Numbered from the stretch's first letter, positions 42,711 through 52,283 are shown. The stretch: DNA of 64,000 nt from Flavobacteriaceae bacterium (GCA_002694465.1 NZMG01000006.1:1-64000); one strand, 5' to 3'. Numbers and translations: made by a program. The notes: a model not told the origin generated them from the sequence alone.

Positions 42711-43772
42711 CTATACTCGATAAACAATTGCGTTGATGTTCATTCCTGCGCCAACACTTGCAAATAGAACAATATTTCCTTTGCTAACATGGTGTCCTTC
42801 TAGATGCCCATTAAGCACCAAATCATACACGGTGGGAACGGTAGCTACACTAGAATTTCCCAATTTATCAATAGTCATAGGCATAACATCGTGAGGGGCT
42901 TCTTTACCGTAAAGTTTGTACAAGCGTTTTATAATGGCTTCATCCATTTTTTCGTTGGCTTGATGTATGAAAATTTTCTTTACTTCTTCAATAGGAACTT
43001 GTGCCTTTTCAAGACATTCTTTCATAGCACTTGGGACGTTGGTAATGGCAAACTCGTAGATTTTTCTGCCGTACATTTTAATGTACTTGCGAGCATCACT
43101 AAGCTCTTGATTATAGGACTCTCCAAAATAAATAAAATGCGCTTCATCATAAGCAAAAGTGGCGGATTGATGAGCAATAATCCCACTATTAGAATCTTCA
43201 ATAGATTCAAGAATTACTGCCCCAGCACCGTCACTATAAATCATAGAGTCTCTGTCGTGTTGATCCACTACTCTGGATAGTGCTTCGGCTCCAATAATGA
43301 GACATTTTTTTGCCATTCCAGCATTCATAAAAGCATACGCCTGTATAACGCCTTCCACCCATCCAGGACATCCAAAAAGCACATCGTATGCAACGCAATT
43401 TGGATTTTTAATCTTAAGCAAATGCTTTACTCGAGATCCCAAACTAGGTACCGTATCACTTTGATGGGTTCCATGCTTCACATCACCATAATTATGCGCT
43501 ACAATAATGTAATCTAGCGTTTCTCGATCAAGATTTGCATCCTTAATTGCTTTTTCTGAAGCAAAGGCGGCAATTTCTGAAGTCACCAACTTATTGTCAA
43601 TATACCGTCTTTCTGAAATGCCCGTTATGGCTTTAAACTTTTCAATTATGACTGTATTTTCGTGAGATAATGGAGACCCGTCTTCATTATAAAAACTATG
43701 TTGTTCAAATCCTTCGTTGGTTGCTACTTTGCTGGGGATGTAGCTTCCTGTTCCTGTTATAACACACTTCAT
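42711..43772 (-). CDS. 3-oxoacyl-ACP synthase III family protein
   Basis: A FabH-type ketosynthase (353 aa) that condenses an acyl-CoA starter with a malonyl-ACP or a similar unit. The catalytic triad is intact: C135 in VLFGCPGWVEGV, H in IFIHQANEKMDEAI and N in DKLGNSSVATVP. It has the thiolase-fold start ITGTGSYIPSKVATN. The sequence differs from housekeeping FabH at the active-site cysteine (GCPGW instead of the AACAG type) and it is linked with a methyltransferase and glycosyltransferase, so a specialised lipid or glycolipid product is more likely than bulk fatty acids. Confidence 0.88.
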   Translation of the reverse strand: MKCVITGTGSYIPSKVATNEGFEQHSFYNEDGSPLSHENTVIIEKFKAITGISERRYIDNKLVTSEIAAFASEKAIKDANLDRETLDYIIVAHNYGDVKHGTHQSDTVPSLGSRVKHLLKIKNPNCVAYDVLFGCPGWVEGVIQAYAFMNAGMAKKCLIIGAEALSRVVDQHDRDSMIYSDGAGAVILESIEDSNSGIIAHQSATFAYDEAHFIYFGESYNQELSDARKYIKMYGRKIYEFAITNVPSAMKECLEKAQVPIEEVKKIFIHQANEKMDEAIIKRLYKLYGKEAPHDVMPMTIDKLGNSSVATVPTVYDLVLNGHLEGHHVSKGNIVLFASVGAGMNINAIVYRV

Positions 43773-43946
43773 ATGACATTAAAATTTTAAATAAAGGTAG
43801 GTAAAACGTATAAACTTACCGAAGTTTTTAAATTGAAACCCAATTCTTTTGCAGGATTCATAAAATAATGATTCAAAACTGAAAAAATTCACATAGATAA
43901 CGCCTCTTCATTAATAAAACAGCAATATTTTTCAAAAAAAATTAGC

Positions 43947-46796
43947 TTACGCCTCCATAAACTCCTCGATGGGGGTGCAAGTACAAATAAGGTTTCGATC
44001 TCCATAGGCATCATCTACCCTTCGTACAGACGGCCAAAATTTATTTTCTGAAACATACTCCAACGGAAAAGCAGCTTGTTGTCTCGAATAAGGAAAATCC
44101 CAATCGTCTGCAGTAAGCATCGCTTGCGTATGTGGAGCATTTTTTAAAGGGTTGTTTGGAATGTCTTTGTCTGCCAAATCTATTTCTTTTCGTATTGAAA
44201 TCATGGCATCACAAAAGCGATCTAACTCTTCTTTGCTTTCGCTTTCGGTTGGCTCCACCATAATGGTTCCGGCAACTGGAAAAGATACCGTTGGTGCGTG
44301 AAAACCATAATCCATTAAGCGTTTAGCAATATCGGTTACCTCGATACCATGTTCTTTAAACGGACGGCAGTCCAAAATCATTTCGTGGGCGGCACGACCT
44401 TTTTCACCGGTGTAAAGGGTTTCGTAATATCCGTGAAGTCTTTCTTTTATATAATTGGCATTTAAAATGGCGTATTGTGTCGATTTTTTCAATCCATTTT
44501 CACCAAGCATACAAATGTATCCGTACGATATAAGACAGGCCAATGCACTTCCCCATGGGGCTGCCGAAATGGCTGAAATGGCTTTGTCTCCTCCTGTTTT
44601 GATGATTGGGTTGGTTGGTAGGAACGGAACCAATTGCTTCGCAACACAAATAGGACCCACGCCTGGGCCTCCTCCTCCATGTGGGATGGCAAAGGTCTTA
44701 TGTAGGTTTAAGTGACAAACATCGGCTCCAATGGCGCCTGGATTTGTTAAGGCGACTTGGGCGTTCATATTGGCTCCATCCATATATACTTGCCCACCAT
44801 TTTCGTGTATGATACTAGTTATTTCTTTAATGGCACTTTCATAAACACCATGGGTAGATGGATAGGTTACCATTAAACAAGAAAGGTTCTCCTTGTGTTC
44901 CTCTGCTTTTTGGCGAAGATCGTCCACATCGATGTTACCGTCCTCGGTAGCTTTTGTCACAACTACCTGCATTCCCGCCATAACGGCACTGGCCGGGTTG
45001 GTTCCATGTGCTGAAGAAGGAATTAAACAAATGGTGCGATTGTGGTCGCCTCGCGATTCGTGATATGCTCTAATGACCATGAGGCCAGCATACTCACCTT
45101 GAGCACCAGAATTGGGTTGTAAGGAAGTGCCTGCAAATCCAGTTATTTCTGTCAGCTGATTTTCTAGATTTCGGAGCATGATTTGGTATCCTTCGGCTTG
45201 ATACAATGGTGCAAAAGGATGTATATTTCCCCAGTTAGGATCGCTCAACGGTAGCATTTCTGCGGCAGCGTTAAGCTTCATAGTACAAGATCCTAAGGAG
45301 ATCATGGAATGGTTTAATGCCAAATCCTTACGTTCTAGCTTTTTAATGTACCGCATTAATTCGGTTTCGCTGTGATAGCGATTAAATACTTCTTGCTGAA
45401 GAAATTCGGTTTTACGAGCAACATCTTTTGGTATTGCATTGCCCTCTTTGATTTCGGAAAGTACAATGGGGTCTAACCCTTTCAACTCACTAAATACCGA
45501 AAGTATATTATTTAAGTCTTTTACATTAATGGTTTCATTTAAAGAAATCGACACCAATTTCTCTTCAGGATAGTAGAAGTTGATATTTTTTTGTTCTGAA
45601 ATGGCTTTTACCTTCGTCATATCAGCTTTTACAGCAACAGTGTCAAAAAACATATCGTTAGTGAGTTCATAACCAAGCGCTTTTAAACCTTCAGAAAGTG
45701 CCACTGCTGCATGATGTACTTTTTTGGCTATATGCTTTAGCCCTTCAGGGCCATGATAAACTGCATACATCCCTGCCATTACAGCCAGTAAAACTTGGGC
45801 TGTACAAATATTGGAGGTGGCTTTATCCCGCTTAATGTGTTGTTCTCGGGTTTGTAATGCCATGCGTAAAGCGCGATTACCATTGGTGTCTTTGGTAACT
45901 CCAATAATTCGTCCAGGAATAAATCTTTTGTACTCTTCTTTGGTGGCAAAAAAAGCCGCGTGAGGGCCTCCATAACCCAAAGGAATACCAAAACGTTGGG
46001 TCGTTCCCACAACGACATCGGCTCCAAAATTCCCAGGCGATTCTAACATGACCAAGCTTAAAATATCGGCTGCAAATGCTACTTTTATGTTTGACTCTTT
46101 CGCTTGGTTAACAAAACCTTTAAAGTTGTAAACGGTTCCGCTTTTTCCCGGATATTGAAGTAATACACCAAAAAAGTCTGAAGAAAAATCAAAAGCTTCA
46201 TGGTTCCCAACCACAATTTCTATTCCAAGTGGAGTTGATCTGGTTTGAAGAAGTGCTAGGTTTTGTGGGAGAATTTCTTCAGAAACAAAAAACTTGACCA
46301 CTTCATTTTTCTTTTGATCTCTATCTCGTGTGGCAAATAAAAGTGCCATCGCCTCGGCTGCAGCGGTTGCTTCATCCAGTAAGGAAGCATTGGCTAATTC
46401 CATACCCGTAAGGTCGGTGACCATTGTTTGGTAATTAAGCAACGCTTCAAGTCTTCCTTGTGCAATTTCGGCTTGATATGGAGTATATGCTGTGTACCAA
46501 CCTGGATTTTCTAAAATATTTCTTTGAATTACCGCTGGAATATTGGCTTGGTGATATCCTAGGCCTATGTATGTTTTAAAAACAAGATTCTTTGCTGCCA
46601 AATCATTAATGTGCTCCAAAAATTCCTGTTCACTTAGGGCAGGAGCCAAAGACAAATCTTCCTTTAAACGAATATCGCTTGGAATAGTTTCATTAACAAG
46701 TTGTTCCATACTTGAAGCTCCAATAGTTTTGAGCATTTCTGGAAGGTCATTTCTTCTGGGTCCAATGTGTCTTAAGGCAAAAGAATCGGTGTTCAT
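43947..46796 (-). CDS. gcvP: Glycine dehydrogenase (decarboxylating), P-protein
   Basis: The PLP enzyme of the glycine cleavage system: decarboxylates glycine and passes the aminomethyl group to the lipoylated H-protein. This is the long single-chain form (949 aa), with two homologous halves. The N-half starts FALRHIGPR; the C-half holds the PLP lysine in NLHKTFAIPHGGGGPG (K700) and ends in YGDRNLICTC. The other cleavage genes (gcvT, gcvH) are not in the window. Confidence 0.97.
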   Translation of the reverse strand: MNTDSFALRHIGPRRNDLPEMLKTIGASSMEQLVNETIPSDIRLKEDLSLAPALSEQEFLEHINDLAAKNLVFKTYIGLGYHQANIPAVIQRNILENPGWYTAYTPYQAEIAQGRLEALLNYQTMVTDLTGMELANASLLDEATAAAEAMALLFATRDRDQKKNEVVKFFVSEEILPQNLALLQTRSTPLGIEIVVGNHEAFDFSSDFFGVLLQYPGKSGTVYNFKGFVNQAKESNIKVAFAADILSLVMLESPGNFGADVVVGTTQRFGIPLGYGGPHAAFFATKEEYKRFIPGRIIGVTKDTNGNRALRMALQTREQHIKRDKATSNICTAQVLLAVMAGMYAVYHGPEGLKHIAKKVHHAAVALSEGLKALGYELTNDMFFDTVAVKADMTKVKAISEQKNINFYYPEEKLVSISLNETINVKDLNNILSVFSELKGLDPIVLSEIKEGNAIPKDVARKTEFLQQEVFNRYHSETELMRYIKKLERKDLALNHSMISLGSCTMKLNAAAEMLPLSDPNWGNIHPFAPLYQAEGYQIMLRNLENQLTEITGFAGTSLQPNSGAQGEYAGLMVIRAYHESRGDHNRTICLIPSSAHGTNPASAVMAGMQVVVTKATEDGNIDVDDLRQKAEEHKENLSCLMVTYPSTHGVYESAIKEITSIIHENGGQVYMDGANMNAQVALTNPGAIGADVCHLNLHKTFAIPHGGGGPGVGPICVAKQLVPFLPTNPIIKTGGDKAISAISAAPWGSALACLISYGYICMLGENGLKKSTQYAILNANYIKERLHGYYETLYTGEKGRAAHEMILDCRPFKEHGIEVTDIAKRLMDYGFHAPTVSFPVAGTIMVEPTESESKEELDRFCDAMISIRKEIDLADKDIPNNPLKNAPHTQAMLTADDWDFPYSRQQAAFPLEYVSENKFWPSVRRVDDAYGDRNLICTCTPIEEFMEA

Positions 46797-46818
46797 TTAA
46801 TCTGAATTAAAATTTTGT

Positions 46819-46826
46819 CAAAATTA
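46819..46826 (-). promoter_or_regulatory. -7 promoter element of gcvP
   Basis: TAATTTTG on the minus strand fits TAnnTTTG and lies 22 bp upstream of the gcvP ATG. I see no -33 TTG at the right distance. Confidence 0.4.
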
Positions 46827-46923
46827 CGATTTTAAACTATTTTAAATAGCTTTTAACTTTTTGAAAACACATTATTTTTCAACCAAAATGGAGACTTACT
46901 AACACTTTGGCTATTTTTGTTTT

Positions 46924-47754
46924 ATGAAGCCTGTAAAAAGCATTTTTAATTTTTATTTGGATAGTAGTATTCATGTTTCATTGGCAGTTTTAGCATTTAC
47001 TTTAGCCACTTTGTATGAATTTAATTTTGCTCTTGAAAAATCACTTTTAGGCTTTATTTTTTTTGCTACAATTACGGGTTATAATTTTGTTAAATATGCG
47101 GGAATTGCAGGCTTGCACCACAGAAGCTTAGCAAAAAATTTAAAACTCATTCAATTATTTTCCTTATTGAGTTTTGGTTTTTTTCTTTTTTACCTTTTTC
47201 AAGTATCAAAACCTGTGATTGTTACAAGTACCATTCTGGGAGTTCTAACACTCTTGTATGTGGTTCCTTTTTATAATCAAAAGAATTTACGAAACTTGTA
47301 TGGACTTAAAGTATTTATTGTAGCGCTTGTTTGGGCGGGTGTAACTGTTTTACTGCCTTGGGTACATTTTGAGCCTACCTTTAGTGCAGATATTTGGATT
47401 TCCTTTTTACAACGGTTTTTATGGGTCTTGGTGCTCATTATCCCATTTGAAATACGCGATTTGCAATATGATAGTGTTTCCTTAGGCACTTTGCCCCAAA
47501 AGTTCGGGATTCAAAAATCAAAAAAATTAGGATATTTTTTACTTGCCCTTATATTACTACTAGAAGGATTTAAAGACGATATTAGTAGCGAATTCTTATT
47601 TAGTTTAACTGTGATGTTAATGATAACTGGAATTTTTGTGAAGTTATCTAGAAAAAATCAACCTGCTATATATACTTCATTTTGGGTGGAGGGAATTCCT
47701 ATTTATTGGGCTTGTTTTTTGATGATTCTGAAGAATTACTTTTTCATTTCTTGA
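46924..47754 (+). CDS. UbiA-like membrane prenyltransferase homologue with incomplete active site
   Basis: A 276-aa polytopic protein with about eight hydrophobic segments. The segment PFEIRDLQYDSVSLGTLPQKFG (about 178-200) is the second UbiA motif, with DxxxD (DLQYD) and the following GTLP. The first UbiA motif, normally NDxxDxxxD, is only TGYNFVKYAG here, lacking the aspartates that bind Mg-diphosphate. It may therefore not transfer prenyl groups. A TATTTTTG element ends just 4 bp before the ATG. Its 3' end overlaps the convergent anti-sigma gene by 19 bp. Confidence 0.72.
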   Translation: MKPVKSIFNFYLDSSIHVSLAVLAFTLATLYEFNFALEKSLLGFIFFATITGYNFVKYAGIAGLHHRSLAKNLKLIQLFSLLSFGFFLFYLFQVSKPVIVTSTILGVLTLLYVVPFYNQKNLRNLYGLKVFIVALVWAGVTVLLPWVHFEPTFSADIWISFLQRFLWVLVLIIPFEIRDLQYDSVSLGTLPQKFGIQKSKKLGYFLLALILLLEGFKDDISSEFLFSLTVMLMITGIFVKLSRKNQPAIYTSFWVEGIPIYWACFLMILKNYFFIS

Positions 47755-47978
47755 TAGAGTTTCTCTTTAATAGCACCTTTGTCTTCATTGCAAAGTGTTT
47801 TTATTTTGGAGTCTTTAATCGATTTTGTAAGTTTCTGGTTATTAGCAGAATATTCTCTACAAAACTTACAATAAATAAGGTGTAAATTCAGCCTTACTTT
47901 TTCCCAAAAGGAAGCTTCGTTGTATTGTGATTTATCACAAATATGATTTGCTTTTTCACAAGGGTTTTTAAACTTCAT
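47736..47978 (-). CDS. Zinc-binding anti-sigma factor-like protein (80 aa)
   Basis: A small protein with the ZAS zinc motif H-x3-C-x2-C (H33, C37, C40 in NLHLIYCKFC), the hallmark of soluble or membrane-linked anti-sigma factors. The tail has no membrane helix, so it is probably soluble. It begins by a one-base overlap with the sigma-factor stop (TAATG), the classic sigma/anti-sigma arrangement. Two more Cys near the start (C7, C14) could also bind metal. It should hold the partner sigma inactive until an unknown signal. Confidence 0.82.
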   Translation of the reverse strand: MKFKNPCEKANHICDKSQYNEASFWEKVRLNLHLIYCKFCREYSANNQKLTKSIKDSKIKTLCNEDKGAIKEKLYQEMKK

Positions 47979-48538
47979 TACTTAAACCAATTAGATTCTA
48001 GGCAATCTGCCAATGCTTTTCTTGCACGGTGAATGATAACCCAAAGGTTAGACGGTGTGATATTATATTCATTACAGATGGTTTCCGTATCAACCCCATC
48101 TATAGTTTTTAATTTAAAAATCTCAGCTTGCTTTTCGTTGATTGATTCTAGACATCCTAAAATGGCCAACCCTAATTCTTCATTTTCCATCGATTCTTGT
48201 GCATTCATTTCTGAAAAATCCTCCACTTGTTCTTCAAGCCAATCACCCTCGTTATCAGTGTCGTTGTAGTTTATACGAACCTCGGCTTTTCCTTTATTGC
48301 TATTAATTTTTCGGTAATGATCTATAATTTTCCTTTTAAGAATAGAGATTAACCAGGTTCTTTCGGTGGCCTCTCCTTTAAAATTATCTTTCGACTTTAA
48401 TCCAGCCAAAAAAGTGTCTGAAATAATATCCTGAGCCACCTCATGGTCATTCACCCTTACAATAGTGTAATTATAGAGGTAGTCCGAATATCGATCTACC
48501 CATGTTTCTGGATGTAACATCACCTTACTCATAGCCAT
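47978..48538 (-). CDS. ECF-type RNA polymerase sigma factor
   Basis: A 186-aa sigma-70 family protein with only regions 2 and 4. Region 2 has DHEVAQDIISDTFLAGL and TWLISILKRKIIDHYRK; an acidic linker (DTDNEGDWLEEQVEDFSE) follows; region 4 is LEQ-like KQAEIFKLKTIDGVDTETICNEYNITPSNLWVIIHRARKALADCL. It is slightly longer than the average ECF factor because of the linker. It is translated with the zinc anti-sigma. The promoters it controls cannot be read here. Confidence 0.9.
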   Translation of the reverse strand: MAMSKVMLHPETWVDRYSDYLYNYTIVRVNDHEVAQDIISDTFLAGLKSKDNFKGEATERTWLISILKRKIIDHYRKINSNKGKAEVRINYNDTDNEGDWLEEQVEDFSEMNAQESMENEELGLAILGCLESINEKQAEIFKLKTIDGVDTETICNEYNITPSNLWVIIHRARKALADCLESNWFK

Positions 48539-48577
48539 GTAAAAATAGGAAAGTTTGTCATAGTATTTACAAGTCCC

Positions 48578-50599
48578 TTATTTAATCAACCCCGCTCTTT
48601 TTAACAATGCCTCTGGATTGGGTTTTTGTCCACGGAATTTTACGTATAATTCCATAGGGTCTTGCGTCCCGCCTTGTGAAAGCACAAACTCCTTAAACTT
48701 GGTAGCCACTTTTTTATTGAAAATTCCTTCTTGCTTAAAATATTCAAAAGCATCGGCATCCAGTACTTCTGCCCATTTATAACTGTAATATCCTGCCGAA
48801 TATCCCCCTTGAAAGATATGTGAGAATGAAGTACTCATACAGGTTTGTGTTGTGTCGGGGTATAGCTTTGTATTTTCAAAAGCCTTTTCTTCGAATTCTT
48901 TTACGGAAGCAATTTTTGAAGGATTTCCTCCGTGCCATGCCATATCCAATAATCCAAAACTTATTTGTCTAAGGGTTTGCATGCCTTCGTGAAACGTAGC
49001 CGATTCTTTAATCTTTTCAACCAACTCCATTGGGATTACCTCATGGGTTTCAAAATGCTTGGCAAAGAGCTCTAGTGTTTCTTTTTCGTAGCACCAATTT
49101 TCCAACACCTGACTCGGCAATTCTACAAAATCCCAATACACATTGGTTCCCGAAAGGCCTGCATAGGTTGTATTGGCAAGCATTCCGTGAAGCGCGTGAC
49201 CAAATTCGTGGAATAGGGTAGTCACTTCATTAAACGTAAGTAAAGAGGGTTTTTTTGAAGTAGGTTTTGTAAAATTACATACAATGGAAACATGAGGGCG
49301 GTCGTTTTTACCATCTTTTATTTGTTGCGGTTTAAAACTAGTCATCCAAGCCCCACCACGCTTACCGGGACGTGGGTGGAAATCGGCATAAAAAATAGAA
49401 ACCAATTCGCCTTCTGCGTCCAACACTTTATAAGTTTTTACATCTGGATGGTATTTATCAATGGTTTCAACTTCTTTAAATTGAAGTCCGAATAATTTTT
49501 TTGCAACTGTAAAAACCCCATCAATCACTTGTTGTAATGGGAAATAGGGTTTTAGTTTTTCGTCATCAAGATTAAATCGTTCTTGTTTTAATTTTTCGGC
49601 GTAATAGGCGCTATCCCATTTTTCCAGACGGTCAATCTTGTCTAGTTTTTTTGCATAGGCTACCAATTCGTCAAATTCCTTTTGAGCAGCGGGTTTTGCT
49701 TTTTCAAGTAATTCGTTTAAAAATGAAATTACTTTTCCTGGTGTTTCCGCCATACGCTCTTCAAGCACAAAATGTGCGTGCGAATCATACCCCAATAACT
49801 GCGCTCTTTGATGACGAAGATTGACAATTTCGAGCACGTTTAATTCGTTATTAAATTTATTTTTCTGAAAGGCTCTTGCGCCAAATGCCAAGGATAATTT
49901 TTTACGAAGCTCCCTATTTTCAGCATATTTCATAAACGGAATATAACTAGGATAGTCAAGGGTTATTACCCAGCCGTCTTTTCCTTTTTCTGAAGCCGTT
50001 TGAGCAGCTGCCTCAATAGCACCTTCTGGTAATCCTGCTAGATCCTCTTCCTTGGTGAGGTGCATTTCGAAAGCATTTGTTTCGGCCAATACATTTTCGC
50101 CAAATGTGAGCGAGAGCTTTGATAATTCGGTGTCAATTTTCCGAAGGGTTGCTTTTTTCTCTTCGGAAAGATTAGCGCCATTTCTAGCGAATCCTTTATA
50201 CTGCTTTTCCAAGAGCATGTCCTGTTCAGGATTCAAGGAAAGGCTCTCTTTTGTGTCGAATACTGCTTTTACTCTTTTAAAAAGGGCTTCGTTCAGTAAT
50301 AAATCATTTTTAAATTCTGAAAGTAAAGGCGAAACCTCTTGTGCTATTTTCTGAATTTCATCATTCGTTTCGGCGCTATTCAAATTGAAAAAAATACTGG
50401 TCACTCGGTCCAGTTGTACTCCAGTTCTTTCTAACGCCTCTACTGTATTTTGAAACGTAGGTCTTTCAGCATTGGAAGTTATTGTATTAATTTCTTCTTT
50501 GTTTTTGGCAATTAATGCTTTAATAGCAGGAAGAAAATGGTCATTTTTAATATTTGAAAAGGGGGCGGTATCAAAGGATACTAATAAGGGGTTGTTCAT
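48578..50599 (-). CDS. M3 family oligopeptidase (Dcp/oligopeptidase A-like)
   Basis: A zinc metallopeptidase of 673 aa for degrading small peptides. The thimet-oligopeptidase motif FHEFGHALHG is at 464-468 (H464, E465, H468), with the later glutamate in the NVYWDFVELPSQVLENW segment, and the C-terminal YYSYKWAEVLDADAFEYF is conserved in the family. No signal peptide is seen, so the site is probably the cytoplasm. The start overlaps the purE stop by one base, so it appears to share the purK-purE transcript although the functions differ. Confidence 0.93.
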   Translation of the reverse strand: MNNPLLVSFDTAPFSNIKNDHFLPAIKALIAKNKEEINTITSNAERPTFQNTVEALERTGVQLDRVTSIFFNLNSAETNDEIQKIAQEVSPLLSEFKNDLLLNEALFKRVKAVFDTKESLSLNPEQDMLLEKQYKGFARNGANLSEEKKATLRKIDTELSKLSLTFGENVLAETNAFEMHLTKEEDLAGLPEGAIEAAAQTASEKGKDGWVITLDYPSYIPFMKYAENRELRKKLSLAFGARAFQKNKFNNELNVLEIVNLRHQRAQLLGYDSHAHFVLEERMAETPGKVISFLNELLEKAKPAAQKEFDELVAYAKKLDKIDRLEKWDSAYYAEKLKQERFNLDDEKLKPYFPLQQVIDGVFTVAKKLFGLQFKEVETIDKYHPDVKTYKVLDAEGELVSIFYADFHPRPGKRGGAWMTSFKPQQIKDGKNDRPHVSIVCNFTKPTSKKPSLLTFNEVTTLFHEFGHALHGMLANTTYAGLSGTNVYWDFVELPSQVLENWCYEKETLELFAKHFETHEVIPMELVEKIKESATFHEGMQTLRQISFGLLDMAWHGGNPSKIASVKEFEEKAFENTKLYPDTTQTCMSTSFSHIFQGGYSAGYYSYKWAEVLDADAFEYFKQEGIFNKKVATKFKEFVLSQGGTQDPMELYVKFRGQKPNPEALLKRAGLIK

Positions 50600-51084
50600 T
50601 ATTTTTTTAAATTTTTTGCGCCTTCTTCTACTTTTAATTTTAAGCCCTCTTTATAGGCTACAATTTTGTCGAGAACGCACTTGTCATTAGAGCCAATAAT
50701 CTGAGCAGCAAGAATGCCTGCGTTTTTAGCGCCATTAAGCGCTACGGTGGCTACAGGGACGCCACCGGGCATCTGTAAGATGCTTAAAACGCTATCCCAC
50801 CCATCGATAGAATTACTTGATTTTACAGGAACTCCAATCACAGGTAATGGAGAAAGCGAAGCCACCATCCCAGGAAGATGCGCTGCACCCCCAGCCCCAG
50901 CAATAATCACAGATAAACCTCGCGTGTGAGCATTCTTTCCGTAGTCAAAAAGCTTGTCTGGAGTACGATGAGCCGAAACAATATCGACTTCCACTTCAAT
51001 ATCAAAACCCTTTAAAATATCGATAGCTTCCTGCATAACGGGCAGGTCGCTTGTGCTTCCCATAATGATTCCTACTTTACTCAT
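50599..51084 (-). CDS. purE: N5-carboxyaminoimidazole ribonucleotide mutase
   Basis: Converts N5-CAIR to CAIR in purine synthesis. The 161-aa class I enzyme has GIIMGSTSDLPVMQEA (substrate loop), the VSAHRTPDKLFDY segment with the catalytic histidine, IIAGAGGAAHLPGMVA and GVPVKSSNSIDGWDSVLSILQMPGGVPVATV. It follows purK by 2 bp. Confidence 0.96.
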   Translation of the reverse strand: MSKVGIIMGSTSDLPVMQEAIDILKGFDIEVEVDIVSAHRTPDKLFDYGKNAHTRGLSVIIAGAGGAAHLPGMVASLSPLPVIGVPVKSSNSIDGWDSVLSILQMPGGVPVATVALNGAKNAGILAAQIIGSNDKCVLDKIVAYKEGLKLKVEEGAKNLKK

Positions 51085-51086
51085 AA

Positions 51087-52244
51087 TTATTTGCTTATTA
51101 CTTGAATCGTATTTTTTACTTCTTCGGCTATTTTTCTAGCTTCCGAAATGTCTTTATTAACAATGGTCACATGCCCCATTTTTCGGAAGGGTCGTGTTTC
51201 TTTCTTTCCGTAAATATGAGGGGTGACACCTTCCATCGCCAATATTTTTTCAATATTTTTATACACCACGTCACCAGTGTGTCCTTCGGCGCCTACCAAA
51301 TTTACCATAATTCCGCCAACCTTACTATCGGTATTCCCTAAAGGTAAATCCAAAATAGCTCGTACATGTTGTTCAAATTGGTTGGTAAAACTTGCTTCAA
51401 TGCTATAATGTCCACTATTGTGAGGTCTTGGTGCTACTTCATTCACGAGAATTTCATCATCTTCGGTCTGAAACATTTCCACAGCCAATAATCCCACATG
51501 TCCAAAAGCTTTGGAAACTTTTGCAGCGACAGCACGTGCTTTTTCGGCCACACTATCATTAATTCTGGCTGGGCATATTACATATTCTACTTGATTGGCT
51601 TCAGGATGAAATTCCATTTCCACCACAGGATAGGTGGTAACATTGCCCAATGGGGTTCTCGCCACAATAACTGCTAATTCATTTTTAAACGGGATTAATT
51701 TTTCGGCAATGCAAGCGCCTACAGACAGTGGAATGACATCTTCGGCTGTTCTAATAATGGAAACACCTTTTCCGTCGTAACCACCCGTACAGCTTTTCCA
51801 AACAAAAGGGAAGTGCAATTCTTTACGGACGATGGCTTCATTTAGCTCGTCTTTACTTTCAAATATTTTGAATGGGGAGGTAGGGATTTGATGGTTTTTG
51901 TAAAACTGCTTCTGCACGCCTTTATCTTGAATATTTCGAAGCGTTTTTGCAGAAGGATATACTTTTTTTCCTTCAGCTTCTAACTTTTCTAGCGCATCCA
52001 CATTCACGCCTTCAATTTCAAACGTGAGCAAATCTACTTTTTTTCCGAAATTGTACACGGTGTCAAAATCCATTAAATCACCTTGCTGAAAGACATCGCA
52101 GGCTATGCGGCAAGGCGCTTCGGCACTGGGATCAAGGACACGGGTTTTAATATCAAATTTACGAGTTTCGTAGAGCAGCATTTTTCCTAATTGGCCGCCG
52201 CCTAAAATTCCGAGGGTGAAATCAGAAGAAAAATAATTTACCAT
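51087..52244 (-). CDS. purK: N5-carboxyaminoimidazole ribonucleotide synthase
   Basis: ATP-grasp enzyme that makes N5-CAIR from AIR, bicarbonate and ATP. The 385-aa protein opens with FTLGILGGGQLGKMLLYE and carries FPFVWKSCTGGYDGKGV, EKLIPFKNELAVIVAR and VNEVAPRPHNSGHYSIEA. The open frame runs 47 codons further upstream, but that stretch crosses the adk promoter region and lacks homology, so ATG 52244 is used. A TACCTTTG element ends 5 bp before that ATG. Confidence 0.95.
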   Translation of the reverse strand: MVNYFSSDFTLGILGGGQLGKMLLYETRKFDIKTRVLDPSAEAPCRIACDVFQQGDLMDFDTVYNFGKKVDLLTFEIEGVNVDALEKLEAEGKKVYPSAKTLRNIQDKGVQKQFYKNHQIPTSPFKIFESKDELNEAIVRKELHFPFVWKSCTGGYDGKGVSIIRTAEDVIPLSVGACIAEKLIPFKNELAVIVARTPLGNVTTYPVVEMEFHPEANQVEYVICPARINDSVAEKARAVAAKVSKAFGHVGLLAVEMFQTEDDEILVNEVAPRPHNSGHYSIEASFTNQFEQHVRAILDLPLGNTDSKVGGIMVNLVGAEGHTGDVVYKNIEKILAMEGVTPHIYGKKETRPFRKMGHVTIVNKDISEARKIAEEVKNTIQVISK

Positions 52245-52248
52245 GCCA

Positions 52249-52256
52249 CAAAGGTA
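52249..52256 (-). promoter_or_regulatory. -7 promoter element of purK
   Basis: TACCTTTG on the minus strand fits TAnnTTTG and ends only 5 bp before the purK ATG, predicting little or no leader. No -33 TTG is clear. Confidence 0.5.
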
Positions 52257-52275
52257 CAATCTTCTTTGAATTGGG

Positions 52276-52283
52276 TATCTTTG
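52276..52283 (+). promoter_or_regulatory. -7 promoter element of adk
   Basis: TATCTTTG matches TAnnTTTG and lies 55 bp before the adk ATG, facing away from the purK element 20 bp away. The following CACCCGCAA also follows the tRNA-Val promoter. Confidence 0.6.

Noticed and set aside
43773..43946. Gap between gcvP and the ketosynthase gene
   Set aside because: I looked for small genes, hairpins and riboswitch-like structures; only AT-rich sequence is seen, with no glycine-riboswitch pattern.
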